DNA of 64,000 bases from Mycobacterium simulans (GTDB lineage: Bacteria > Actinomycetota > Actinomycetes > Mycobacteriales > Mycobacteriaceae), in NCBI RefSeq assembly GCF_900232995.1, contig NZ_OCVX01000003.1, positions 2,611,109 to 2,675,108 on the forward strand. The letters are read 5' to 3'. Both the position numbers and the translations under genes were made by a program. Positions 53,724-64,000 of the stretch are shown here, piece after piece (within the stretch, counting starts at the first letter, position 1; the number at the start of each line of letters is the position of its first letter). The notes under the pieces are model-generated. The model ran no database searches and was not told the DNA's origin. It saw only the letters and a program-made list of their open reading frames with translations.

Positions 53724-55098
53724 ATGTCGTTTGTGACAGCTGCGCCGGAGGCGCTGGTGGCGGCCGCGTCGGACCTGGCGAGCGTCGGGTCGGCGCTCAC
53801 CGAAGCCAATGCCGCGGCGTTGGCCCCGACCACTGGGTTGCTGGCCGCGGGCGCCGACGAGGTATCCGCGGCTATCGCATCGCTGTTTGGGTCGCACGGC
53901 CAGGCCTATCAGACGGTAAGTGCCCAGATGTCGGCGTTTCACCAGCAATTCGTGCAGGCGTTGACAACTGGCGGCGGTATGTATGCCACCGCCGAGGCGG
54001 CAAACGCTGAGCAGCAGCTGCTCAAGGCCATCAATGCGCCCACCCAGGCGTTGCTGGGGCGCCCGCTGATCGGCGACGGCGTCAACGGCGGGCCGGGGCA
54101 AGACGGCGGGCCCGGGGGGCTGTTGTACGGCAACGGCGGCAATGGTGGTGCCAGCACGACACCCGGGGTGGCCGGCGGCAACGGCGGCGCGGCCGGGTTG
54201 ATCGGTAACGGCGGGTTTGGCGGGGCGGGCGGGCCTGGCGCTGCCGGCGGTAACGGCGGTGCCGGTGGCTGGCTAAACGGTAACGGCGGTGCCGGCGGTG
54301 CCGGCGGGACATCGGGCAGTATCGGCGTCGCCGGCGGGGCCGGTGGACATGGTGGGGCGGCTGGGCTGTGGGGTGTCGGCGGTGCCGGCGGCAACGGTGG
54401 AGACGGCACGTCGGGATTCGCAGGCCTCCCGGGCAGTGCCGGCAGCGCCGGCGGTAACGGCGGCGCCGGCGGGCCCGCTGGGTGGGTTGGGAATGCGGGG
54501 GGCGGGGGGCACGGCGGCCACGGCGGGGCCTGGCGCGGGGGCGGCGGCCGGGGGCCCTACGGGGGCCGCGGGGGCGGGGGGGGGCGGGGGTGGGGGGGGG
54601 GACCGGGGGGCTTGGGGGGCCGGGGGCTTAGGCATCGCCGGGAAGGGCGGCGCCGGCGGTGGCGGCGGCGATGGCGGTAGCGGTGGTGCCGGTGGAGGCG
54701 GCGCCAGCGGTGACGGCTCGTGGATGGTGGGCACAGGCGGTTCCGGCGGACACGGTGGTGTCGGCGGGGCCGGAGCCAAGGGCGGTAGCGGCCCCGGCGG
54801 GACCGGCGCTAACGGCAGCGGCGGTGCCGGGGGTGACGGCGGCAACGGCGCCATCGGCGGATCGCTGTATGGCAACGGCGGTTCCGGCGGGAACGGGGGC
54901 GCCGGCGGGGCAAGTGGTGGCGCTGGCGGTGTCGTCGGTGCGGGCGGCGGTGGCGGCACCGGCGGCGGCGCCCAGCTGATCGGCGACGGCGGCGACGGCG
55001 GAGCTGGGGGCACCGGGGCGCCCAGCGGGCCCGGTGGCGCCGGCGGCACCAAGGGGCTGCTGTCCGGCATAGCCGGGACGCCCGGGGCTTCTCCTTAA
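53724..55098 (+). CDS. PE_PGRS protein, reading frame broken
   Basis: The PE domain starts at 53724 ([18 protein letters not shown]) after GGAGGAAAG and contains the YxxxE motif (YATAE). The linker GRPLIGDG follows, then PGRS repeats. The frame then fails: the 5' frame ends at 54680 in arginine-rich nonsense, while normal GGxGG sequence resumes in the +1 frame and ends with IAGTPGASP at 55098. The switch falls at about 54480-54620, in runs of up to ten G. The intact protein would have about 457 residues. A base-calling or assembly error is the likely cause. H37Rv has PE_PGRS21, PE9/PE10, celA2 and PE_PGRS22 in this interval. Confidence 0.8.
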
Positions 55099-55125
55099 TC
55101 CGGCCATAATCGACTGGGCGAAACG

Positions 55126-57483
<2,358 letters not shown>

Positions 57484-57543
57484 CGCGGCTATTTGTGTCG
57501 CGACACATGGCTGGGTAATTTCGCAGAACCTGTGTATGCGGGT

Positions 57544-57549
57544 TACAGT
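57544..57549 (+). promoter_or_regulatory. -10 element for leaderless desA2 transcription
   Basis: TACAGT ends 6 bases before the desA2 ATG, and no Shine-Dalgarno sequence is present. That spacing would put the transcription start at the A of the ATG, the usual layout of mycobacterial leaderless mRNAs. Confidence 0.45.
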
Positions 57550-57555
57550 TACTGC

Positions 57556-58383
57556 ATGGCACAGAAACCTGTAGCTAATGCGTTGACTCTCGAGCTCGAG
57601 CCGGTGGTCGAAGAGAACGTGGCTCGACACCTCGACACCGAGGAGCTCTGGTTCGCCCACGATTACGTCCCGTTCGACCAGGGCGAGAATTTCGCCTTTC
57701 TTGGCGGGCGCGACTGGGATCCGTCCCAGGCAACGCTGCCCCGAGTGATTACCGACGCCTGCGAGATCCTGCTGATTCTCAAGGACAACCTGTCCGGTCA
57801 TCACCGTGAGCTCGTCGAGCACTTCATTCTCGAGGACTATTGGGGCCGCTGGCTCGGCCGATGGACGGCCGAGGAGCACCTGCACGCCATCGCGCTACGC
57901 GAATACCTGGTGGTCACCAGGGAGGTCGACCCGACGGCGAACGAAGAGGTTCGCGTCGAGTACGTGATGAAGGGCTACCGCGGCGACACGTACACACAGG
58001 TCGAGACGTTGGTCTACATGGCGTTCTACGAGCGTTCTTGCGCGGTCTTCTGCCGCAACCTGGCCGCGCAGATCGAAGAGCCCATCCTGGCCGGACTCAT
58101 CGACCGCATCGCCCGCGACGAAACGCGCCACGAGGAGTTCTTCGCCAACCTCGTCACGCACTGCCTCGACTACACACACGACGAGACGATCGCGGCGATC
58201 GCTGCCCGTGCGGCCGACCTCCAAGTCATCGGTGCCGACATTGACGCCTACCAGGACAAAGTGGCGAACGTGGCCGATGCCGGGATTTTCGGCGCCCCGC
58301 AGCTGCGGCAGGTGATCTCCGATCGCATCACCGCATGGGGGCTGGCCGACGAGCCTGCGCTGAAGCAATTCGTCACCCGCTAG
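57556..58383 (+). CDS. desA2: Acyl-ACP desaturase-like protein DesA2
   Basis: The 275-residue protein has the length of H37Rv DesA2. It belongs to the soluble diiron acyl-ACP desaturase family, thought to act on mycolic-acid precursors. Iron-ligand motifs include an ExxH in TAEEHLHAIALREYL and DETRHEEFFANL; the N-terminal Glu cluster is ELVEHFILEDYWGRW. Compared with plant desaturases the motifs are altered, and from memory activity of Mtb DesA2 is not firmly shown. It follows glyA by 72 bases and seems to have its own leaderless promoter. Confidence 0.92.
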   Translation: MAQKPVANALTLELEPVVEENVARHLDTEELWFAHDYVPFDQGENFAFLGGRDWDPSQATLPRVITDACEILLILKDNLSGHHRELVEHFILEDYWGRWLGRWTAEEHLHAIALREYLVVTREVDPTANEEVRVEYVMKGYRGDTYTQVETLVYMAFYERSCAVFCRNLAAQIEEPILAGLIDRIARDETRHEEFFANLVTHCLDYTHDETIAAIAARAADLQVIGADIDAYQDKVANVADAGIFGAPQLRQVISDRITAWGLADEPALKQFVTR

Positions 58384-58405
58384 GCCTGACTGCTTGGCTC
58401 CTTCT

Positions 58406-58424
58406 CACTCCGCTGCGCGGAGTG
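58406..58424 (+). terminator. Hairpin after desA2
   Basis: CACTCCG-CTGCG-CGGAGTG is a perfect 7-base stem 22 bases past the stop. No T-tract follows, so termination strength is uncertain. Confidence 0.35.
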
Positions 58425-58504
58425 CATCGTCGCCAAGCTGAGCCCCTAGCGCGTCGGCGCGTCTGCCCTGCGGGGGTGTCACCACCGGAGTAGCGTCGCA
58501 CTCG

Positions 58505-58720
58505 ATGGCCAGCGACATGCTCTGCTGCCAGGGCGGCACTTTCTGTCACTACGAAGGCAGGACCGGCCCCGGTCCTGGTGCCGCGGCCCGCGCCGATACG
58601 CTCGTGTGGGTCCGCCCGAGCGCTTTAGCTCGAGGAGCGCTCCGTGACCGATACCCGGACGTACGTGCTCGACACCTCCGTGCTGCTGTCCGACCCGTGG
58701 GCCTGCAGCCGGTTCGCTGA
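58505..58720 (+). CDS. phoAT: Candidate PhoAT, small protein overlapping phoH2
   Basis: The 71-residue ORF begins [18 protein letters not shown] and overlaps the first 77 bases of phoH2 in another frame. From memory, mycobacterial phoH2 is preceded by a short overlapping gene, phoAT, described as its antitoxin partner. Position and overlap fit. The N-terminus is Cys-rich (two vicinal Cys plus one) and the C-terminal part is Arg-rich, as expected for overlap with a GC-rich gene. I cannot confirm homology, and the ORF could be fortuitous. Confidence 0.45.
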   Translation: MASDMLCCQGGTFCHYEGRTGPGPGAAARADTLVWVRPSALARGALRDRYPDVRARHLRAAVRPVGLQPVR

Positions 58721-59945
58721 GCACGAGGTGGTGGTACCGCTGGTGGTAATCAGCGAACTGGAGGCCAAGCGTCATCACCACGAACTCGGGTGGTTCGCCC
58801 GCCAGGCGCTGCGGTTGTTCGACGATCTCCGGCTAGAGCACGGGCGCTTGGATCAACCCATTCCCGTTGGTACTCAAGGCGGTTCGCTGCGCGTCGAACT
58901 CAACCACACGGACCCGGCGGTGCTGCCTGCCGGCTTTCGCACCGACAGTAACGATTCCCGGATCCTCAGCTGCGCCGCCAACCTCGCCGCGGATGGCAAA
59001 CGAGTCACGTTGGTCAGCAAGGACATTCCCCTTCGGGTCAAGGCCGCGGCGGTCGGCCTGGCAGCCGATGAGTACCACGCACAGGACGTCGTCGCGTCGG
59101 GCTGGTCGGGGATGCATGAGGTCGAGACCGCTGTCGAGGATATCGACGCGCTGTTTGCCGAAGGCGAGATCGACCTCGTGGAGGCCCGGGATTTGCCGTG
59201 TCATACCGGGATTCGGCTGTTAGGGGGCAGTTCCCACGCGCTGGGCCGAGTCACCGCCGCCAAGCGTGTGCAGCTAGTTCGCGGGGACCGCGAGGTTTTC
59301 GGGCTGCGGGGCCGCTCCGCCGAACAGCGGGTGGCGCTCGATCTGCTCCTCGACGAGTCCGTGGGAATTGTGTCACTGGGCGGCAAGGCAGGCACCGGAA
59401 AGTCAGCGCTGGCGCTGTGTGCGGGACTGGAAGCCGTGCTGGAGCGCCGAACCCAGCGCAAGGTGGTGGTTTTCCGCCCGCTATACGCGGTTGGCGGCCA
59501 GGAGCTCGGCTACCTGCCGGGTAGCGAGAGCGACAAGATGGGCCCGTGGGCCCAAGCGGTGTTCGACACGCTCGAGGGCCTGGCCAGCCCCGCGGTCCTA
59601 GAGGAAGTCCTTTCCCGGGGCATGCTCGAGGTGCTGCCGCTAACCCACATCCGGGGCCGCTCGTTGCATGACTCGTTCGTCATCGTCGACGAGGCTCAGT
59701 CGCTGGAACGCAACGTGCTGCTGACCGTGCTATCGCGGCTCGGCACCGGATCCCGGGTGGTACTGACCCACGACATCGCACAGCGCGACAACCTGCGGGT
59801 CGGCCGCCATGACGGGGTTGCCGCGGTGATCGAGAAGCTCAAAGGCCATCCGCTGTTCGCGCACATCACGTTGCTGCGGAGCGAGCGGTCGCCCATTGCC
59901 GCGCTGGTCACCGAGATGCTCGAGGAAATCACCGGGCCACGCTGA
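58644..59945 (+). CDS. phoH2: PhoH2, PIN-PhoH RNA helicase/ribonuclease
   Basis: The 433-residue protein fuses an N-terminal PIN nuclease domain ([12 protein letters not shown] with catalytic Asp10, later [12 protein letters not shown] and LVSKDIPLR) to a C-terminal PhoH ATPase ([15 protein letters not shown]alker [14 protein letters not shown]alker B). In Mtb the protein unwinds and cleaves RNA in an ATP-dependent way. The length equals H37Rv Rv1095. The GTG at 58644 has AGGAG upstream. A small overlapping ORF precedes it. Confidence 0.93.
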   Translation: MTDTRTYVLDTSVLLSDPWACSRFAEHEVVVPLVVISELEAKRHHHELGWFARQALRLFDDLRLEHGRLDQPIPVGTQGGSLRVELNHTDPAVLPAGFRTDSNDSRILSCAANLAADGKRVTLVSKDIPLRVKAAAVGLAADEYHAQDVVASGWSGMHEVETAVEDIDALFAEGEIDLVEARDLPCHTGIRLLGGSSHALGRVTAAKRVQLVRGDREVFGLRGRSAEQRVALDLLLDESVGIVSLGGKAGTGKSALALCAGLEAVLERRTQRKVVVFRPLYAVGGQELGYLPGSESDKMGPWAQAVFDTLEGLASPAVLEEVLSRGMLEVLPLTHIRGRSLHDSFVIVDEAQSLERNVLLTVLSRLGTGSRVVLTHDIAQRDNLRVGRHDGVAAVIEKLKGHPLFAHITLLRSERSPIAALVTEMLEEITGPR

Positions 59946-60091
59946 CCGACCGCATTGAGTGTGCTCTGTGGGCTTTCAGTGGGCATTCAGGGCGGCAAAA
60001 TCGCGTGGAACCCGGCCTGACTGCACACTGAAACCCCAGGAAACACACTCGACGCCCAGATCACACACTCCTCGCCCGGTAGGCTGCCATC

Positions 60092-60976
60092 GTGCCGAAA
60101 CGACCCGACAACCTCGCCTGGCGCTACTGGCGCACGGTTTTCGGTGTCGTGGTGGCCGCCGCGGTGCTGGTGATCGGCTCCCTTACCGGCCACGTCACGC
60201 GTGCCGAGAACCTGAATTGTTCGGTGATCAAGTGTGTCGCACTGACCTTCGACGATGGTCCGGGGCCGTATACCGATCGGCTGCTGCAAATACTGAAGGA
60301 CGGTGACATCCCGGACGCCAAGGCGACGTTTTTCCTGATCGGCAACAAGGTGGCAGCCAATCCGACCGGCGCCAAACGCATCGCCGATGCGGGGATGGAG
60401 ATCGGCAGCCACACCTGGGAACACCCCAACATGACGACGATCCCGCCCGAGGACATCGCCGGCCAGTTCTCGCGGGCCAACGACGCGATAACCGCCGCAA
60501 CGGGGCGAACACCCACCCTGTACCGTCCCGCCGGCGGCCTGTCCAACGATGCGGTGCGCCAGACCGCAGCCAAGTTTGGGCAAGCCGAAATTCTTTGGGA
60601 CGTTATCCCTTTCGACTGGGCCAACGACTCTAACACCGCGGCAACCCGGGCGCTGCTGATGTCGCAGATCAAACCCGGCTCGGTGGTGCTGTTCCACGAC
60701 ACCTACTCCAGCACCGTCGACCTTGTCTACCAGTTCATCCCGGTGCTTAAGGCCAACGGCTACCGGCTGGTGACGGTAAGCGAGCTGCTCGGGCCGCGGG
60801 CGCCCGGAACCAGTTATGGGAGCAGGGAGAACGGTCCACCCGTCAATCAACTGCGTGACATCCCGGCGAGCGAGATCCCGCCGCTGCCCAATACCCCGTC
60901 CCCCAAGCCGATGCCTAACTTCCCGATCACCGACATTGCGGGACAGAACTCCGGCGGGCCAAACAACGGTGCCTAA
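60092..60976 (+). CDS. Polysaccharide (peptidoglycan) deacetylase (Rv1096 homologue)
   Basis: The 294-residue protein has an N-terminal signal-anchor helix (VFGVVVAAAVLVIGSL) and a NodB-type carbohydrate esterase 4 domain. Catalytic motifs are ALTFDDGPG (base and metal Asp), GSHTWEHPNM (metal His), LYRPAGG, and VVLFHD near the end. A Pro-rich tail follows. It should remove N-acetyl groups from peptidoglycan outside the membrane, as reported for Mtb Rv1096. Its stop lies inside the next gene (8-base overlap). Confidence 0.9.
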   Translation: MPKRPDNLAWRYWRTVFGVVVAAAVLVIGSLTGHVTRAENLNCSVIKCVALTFDDGPGPYTDRLLQILKDGDIPDAKATFFLIGNKVAANPTGAKRIADAGMEIGSHTWEHPNMTTIPPEDIAGQFSRANDAITAATGRTPTLYRPAGGLSNDAVRQTAAKFGQAEILWDVIPFDWANDSNTAATRALLMSQIKPGSVVLFHDTYSSTVDLVYQFIPVLKANGYRLVTVSELLGPRAPGTSYGSRENGPPVNQLRDIPASEIPPLPNTPSPKPMPNFPITDIAGQNSGGPNNGA

Positions 60977-62456
60977 GAGTGCCCGCAAGTTAGCGATTCA
61001 ATACGGACTCGATCTTGCGCTGGCCTACATTTTCGCCGTCCTCGACGCGTGCGCAATCCTGATCCCGCTTCGGGGTCACACGTCCGCGGCGCTGAATGCC
61101 GATTTCGTGCAACGGAACACGGCGACGGTGGTGGTGCTGGTAGTGCTGGGGACAATTGGCGTCGCGGTCGGCGGGTTCCTCAGCCTCGCCCCCACCCTGC
61201 GGTGGTATGCCGCCGGGGCCGAACCCACTCCGGCCCAACGGGCCTCCGCGATGAAACTTGCCGGCCGCCAGTCGGCGATCCTGGCGACGGCCTGGGCAAT
61301 ATGCGGTGGAGCCCTTCTGCTGTTGAACCGGAACTCGGGGCCCGCACTGCTGCTGCCCATTCTGCTCGGTGTGCTACTCGGCGGTGCCGCCGCCGCGGGC
61401 ACCGGCCTACTGCTCGCGCAACACACCCTGAGGCCGATCATGGCGGCCGCCACCCGGGGTTCCGAGCAGGGCATCGCGGTACCCGGTGTGTTCGCGCGAT
61501 TGGTTCTGTTGTGGTTCTTATGCAGCGCACTGCCCATTGGGATCATCGCAACGTTTGTGATCCTGCATTCCTACGGCTGGCTGCTCCAGAAGAGCGCGTC
61601 GTTGGATGCGCCTGTATTGGTGGTGGCGGTAGCGGCGATAGTTCTGGGATTGCCGGTGATGATCCTGACGTCGCGATCCATTGCCGATCCACTGGGCGAG
61701 GTCGTCGACGCGATGGCCGAGGTCGAACACGGCCGCATCGACACGCAAATCGGCGTCTACGAACGCTCCCAAATCGGGCGCCTGCAAACGGGATTCAACC
61801 GAATGGTCGCCGGACTCGCCGAGCGGGACCGGGTACGCGATCTGTTCGGCCGCCACGTCGGAATCGACGTAGCCCATCGAGCGATTGAAGAAGGTGCCAC
61901 GCTGACCGGAGACGTGGTGGAGGCGGCCGTCCTTTACATCGACCTCGTCGGCTCCACGCAATTGACGGAAAGCCTTCCGCCGCAAGAGGTTGCCGAGGTG
62001 CTCAATCAATTCTTCCGGATAGTCGTCGGCGCCGTCGACGAACATCACGGGCTGATCAACAAATTCGAGGGTGATGCGGCGTTGGCCATTTTCGGAGCGC
62101 CGCTACGGACCAACGAACCGGCATCGGCGGCGCTGGCCGCCGCACGCACGTTGGGCACCCAGCTGCGTCAGCTACCCGTGGTCGACTTCGGTATCGGGGT
62201 TTCGGCGGGCCGCGTCTTTGCCGGCAACATCGGTGCCGAAAACCGGTATGAATACACGGTTATCGGTGATGCCGTCAACGAGGCCGCGCGGCTGGCCGAT
62301 CTTGCCAAAACCTCCGAGCGGCGGATCCTGTGCTCGGCCGCGGCCATCGACCGTGCCGATAAGGCCGAACAGCAGCGGTGGGCCGAGTGCTATTCCACGG
62401 TGCTACGCGGCCGCTCCGAAGCCACGCACGTCTCCGCGCCGGCGGGTACCGGTTAG
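60969..62456 (+). CDS. Membrane class III adenylate cyclase with HAMP domain
   Basis: The 495-residue protein has six predicted helices, then a HAMP linker (SIADPLGEVVDAMAEVEHGRIDTQI) and a C-terminal class III nucleotide cyclase domain. Metal-binding aspartates are in VLYIDLVGSTQL and FEGDAALAIFGAP, and the transition-state Asn/Arg in GDAVNEAARLADL. This is the architecture of Mtb Rv1318c-Rv1320c and Rv3645. It should make cAMP from ATP in response to a membrane signal. The GTG at 60969 overlaps the deacetylase stop (GTGCCTAA), so the two are co-translated, which links cell-wall modification to cAMP signalling. I recall no cyclase at this place in H37Rv. Confidence 0.88.
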   Translation: MPKSARKLAIQYGLDLALAYIFAVLDACAILIPLRGHTSAALNADFVQRNTATVVVLVVLGTIGVAVGGFLSLAPTLRWYAAGAEPTPAQRASAMKLAGRQSAILATAWAICGGALLLLNRNSGPALLLPILLGVLLGGAAAAGTGLLLAQHTLRPIMAAATRGSEQGIAVPGVFARLVLLWFLCSALPIGIIATFVILHSYGWLLQKSASLDAPVLVVAVAAIVLGLPVMILTSRSIADPLGEVVDAMAEVEHGRIDTQIGVYERSQIGRLQTGFNRMVAGLAERDRVRDLFGRHVGIDVAHRAIEEGATLTGDVVEAAVLYIDLVGSTQLTESLPPQEVAEVLNQFFRIVVGAVDEHHGLINKFEGDAALAIFGAPLRTNEPASAALAAARTLGTQLRQLPVVDFGIGVSAGRVFAGNIGAENRYEYTVIGDAVNEAARLADLAKTSERRILCSAAAIDRADKAEQQRWAECYSTVLRGRSEATHVSAPAGTG

Positions 62457-63440
62457 CTACTTTGCGACCTTCAGCGCCGCAATGACCTGGTTGACGACGG
62501 CTTGGGGGGCCGGATCGCCGATTGGTGTTGCGCCCAAGAAGATGGTGACCGGTTTGGTGTCGACCGCGATGATCGTCACCGTGTCACCCTTCACCTTGCG
62601 TGAGGTGTCAGCGATCGTGATGTCGGCATCCACCCGGGCGGCCTTCACCCCATCGACCGTAATCGACGACGTTTTCTTCGAGCCCAGGGTGGGCGACGAT
62701 TGCGAATAGCCGGGACCGCTGGCCACGCAGTCCATCAACTTCGATGCTTGCTGGCTGATGTCCATGCTGGGGACGAAGTTGGTAATCGCGACCTCGACCT
62801 GCTGCATCCACTGGTTGGCTCCCGGTACTTCCTGGCCGAGGCCCACCGCGTCAATGAGATTCGGGTTCTGGTCGTCGGAGTACGGCGTCCATCCGGGTGC
62901 CGCGCTGGCGGGGAACGACAGCTTGCCCGCGCTGATCGTGCTGCCGACGCCCGACGCGTCACCGCCGGAGACGTTGGGTGTACAGCCGGTCGCAGTCTGT
63001 TGAGAATTGTTGGGCTGCGACGTCGCAGCGCTTTGCGACGGTGTGGTCCCGGAGGGGCCGGCGGTGCTCGATGTGTTTCGGTTGCTGAGGGCGACCGCCA
63101 GGATTACCACCAGCACGATGACGCCCAGCACGGCGATCCCGGTGATGATCAACCACGGCATCTTCGAACCGGGCCGATTCGGCGGCGGTCCAGGCGGGTA
63201 GGACCCGCCCGGCCAACCCGAGGGGTATTGCTGCGGGTGGGAGCCGGCCGGGGCGGAAGGGTCCATACCGCTTTGCGGATTGCCGTAAGGGCCACCTGGC
63301 GGGTACTGGTACGGGCCGCTCTGCGGCTGTCCGCCCCAATATGGGTCCTGTCCATACGGATTCGTTCCGTAGGGACCCTGACCATAGGGGCCCTGACCAT
63401 AGGGACCCTGACCATAGGGACCGCCGGGCGGAGCCGTCAC
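62457..63440 (-). CDS. Pro/Gly-rich single-pass membrane protein (Rv1097c homologue)
   Basis: The 327-residue protein has a Pro/Gly/Tyr-rich cytoplasmic N-terminus of about 95 residues with tandem GPYGQ units. One helix follows ([23 protein letters not shown]), then a Ser/Thr linker and an exported domain of about 180 residues with two cysteines (TGCTPN, MDCVASG). Function is unknown; similar N-terminal tails occur in other mycobacterial membrane proteins. The GTG start overlaps the fumarase stop (GTGA). It is longer than H37Rv Rv1097c (293), mostly through the repeats. Confidence 0.87.
   Translation of the reverse strand: MTAPPGGPYGQGPYGQGPYGQGPYGTNPYGQDPYWGGQPQSGPYQYPPGGPYGNPQSGMDPSAPAGSHPQQYPSGWPGGSYPPGPPPNRPGSKMPWLIITGIAVLGVIVLVVILAVALSNRNTSSTAGPSGTTPSQSAATSQPNNSQQTATGCTPNVSGGDASGVGSTISAGKLSFPASAAPGWTPYSDDQNPNLIDAVGLGQEVPGANQWMQQVEVAITNFVPSMDISQQASKLMDCVASGPGYSQSSPTLGSKKTSSITVDGVKAARVDADITIADTSRKVKGDTVTIIAVDTKPVTIFLGATPIGDPAPQAVVNQVIAALKVAK
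63373..63426 (-). repeat. 15-bp tandem repeat encoding GPYGQ units
   Basis: A 15-base unit (GGACCCTGACCATAG on the plus strand) recurs in tandem with one base variation, giving PYGQG repeats at the N-terminus of the Rv1097c-type protein. Such repeats change copy number easily between strains. Confidence 0.8.
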
Positions 63441-64000
63441 TGTTCGGTCGCTTCGACCTTAGCCATCGCCAACACATCGAGGCGACGATCCAGCTCTTCG
63501 ATCGACAGTTTGTCGCCGATCAGACCGCGATCGATGACCGTCTGGCGGATCGTCTTACGCTCCTTGAGTGCTTGTTTGGCGACCGCGGCCGCCTCTTCGT
63601 ACCCGATGGCCGAGTTCAGCGGCGTCACGATCGAAGGCGAGGACTCGGCGAGCTCGCGCAGATGGTCGACGTTAGCGGACAGACCGGTAATGCAGCGCTG
63701 CGCGAACAGCTTTGACACGTTGGTCAACAGTTTGAACGACTCCAGGATGTTGCGGGCCATCATCGGGATGTAGACGTTGAGCTCGAACGCGCCGTTCGCA
63801 CCGCCCCAGGCAATGGCGGCGTCATTGCCGATCACCTGCGCGGCCACCTGTGTGACCGCCTCCGGCAGAACCGGATTCACCTTGCCGGGCATGATCGAGC
63901 TGCCCGGCTGCAGGTCGGGCAGCTGGATTTCGGCCAAGCCGGTCAGCGGTCCGGATCCCATCCAGCGGATGTCGTTGGCGATCTTGGTCAGCGACACCGC
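63437..64000 (-). CDS. fum: Class II fumarase, C-terminal part (window edge)
   Basis: The visible 187 residues are the C-terminal part of a fumarate hydratase of the fumarase/aspartase superfamily, which interconverts fumarate and malate in the TCA cycle. The superfamily signature [11 protein letters not shown], with the catalytic serine loop, is present. The C-terminal domain continues with [15 protein letters not shown] and ends AKVEATEQ. The 5' part lies beyond position 64000. H37Rv Rv1098c (about 474 residues) is in the same place; its stop overlaps the next gene. Confidence 0.92.
   Translation of the reverse strand, partial: AVSLTKIANDIRWMGSGPLTGLAEIQLPDLQPGSSIMPGKVNPVLPEAVTQVAAQVIGNDAAIAWGGANGAFELNVYIPMMARNILESFKLLTNVSKLFAQRCITGLSANVDHLRELAESSPSIVTPLNSAIGYEEAAAVAKQALKERKTIRQTVIDRGLIGDKLSIEELDRRLDVLAMAKVEATEQ

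Noticed and set aside
53936..55070. Minus-strand Pro-rich ORFs opposite the second PE_PGRS gene
   Set aside because: Antisense of PGRS repeats; the plus strand has a PE domain and ribosome binding site.

Overview
The window is a chromosomal segment of a slow-growing Mycobacterium outside the M. tuberculosis complex (M. kansasii, M. szulgai or M. marinum-like; I cannot fix the species). Evidence: high GC, PE/PPE and PE_PGRS genes, a WXG100 pair, mycothiol metabolism, and nearly unbroken synteny with the H37Rv block from about Rv1028A to Rv1098c. All Rv numbers and H37Rv comparisons are from memory, by gene order and protein size; no search was run. Positions 1-8300 hold the start of kdpF with an overlapping small ORF, an MFS exporter, the TrcRS two-component system, the leftward PE8-PPE15-esxJ-esxI cluster and a tRNA-Leu(UAA).

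Positions 8300-16000 are the least Mtb-like part. A membrane protein, a phytase-like lipoprotein and a deazaflavin-type reductase lie next to the tRNA. After the Rv1056 homologue comes a tight leftward operon of methyltransferase, flavin monooxygenase and cytochrome P450, which looks like a small-molecule tailoring cassette. Next is the Rv1057-type beta-propeller gene, reported as repressed by TrcR in Mtb, behind an AT-rich upstream region with three dyads. From 17800 to 49000 synteny is close: fadD14, Rv1059, Rv1061-Rv1066, one PE_PGRS, Rv1069c, echA8/echA9, a Bax-inhibitor-like protein, a DUF559-type nuclease gene, fadA3, an SGNH hydrolase, lipU, cbs, pra, metB, greA, Rv1081c, mca, Rv1083 and Rv1084. 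A PucR-family regulator and an alpha-oxoamine synthase are additions. Sulfur metabolism recurs: cysteine dioxygenase, rhodanese, cystathionine beta-synthase, cystathionine gamma-synthase and mycothiol S-conjugate amidase.

Positions 49200-51470 hold the most interesting locus: a 30-codon acidic peptide gene with a near-ideal ribosome binding site, then a cupin-like protein, then a TylF-type methyltransferase with an extra N-terminal domain that could bind a leader peptide. The last two genes are translationally coupled. This looks like an undescribed ribosomally synthesised, modified peptide (RiPP) system, inserted between the Rv1084 and Rv1085c homologues. Synteny resumes with the hemolysin III homologue, a short-chain Z-prenyl diphosphate synthase, a PE_PGRS gene, coaA, glyA, desA2, phoH2, an Rv1096-type deacetylase, a membrane class III cyclase (an addition), Rv1097c and the 3' part of a class II fumarase.

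Two genes, pra and the PE_PGRS at 53.7 kb, are broken at G/C homopolymers and probably reflect sequencing or assembly errors. I found no insertion sequence, CRISPR array or phage genes.
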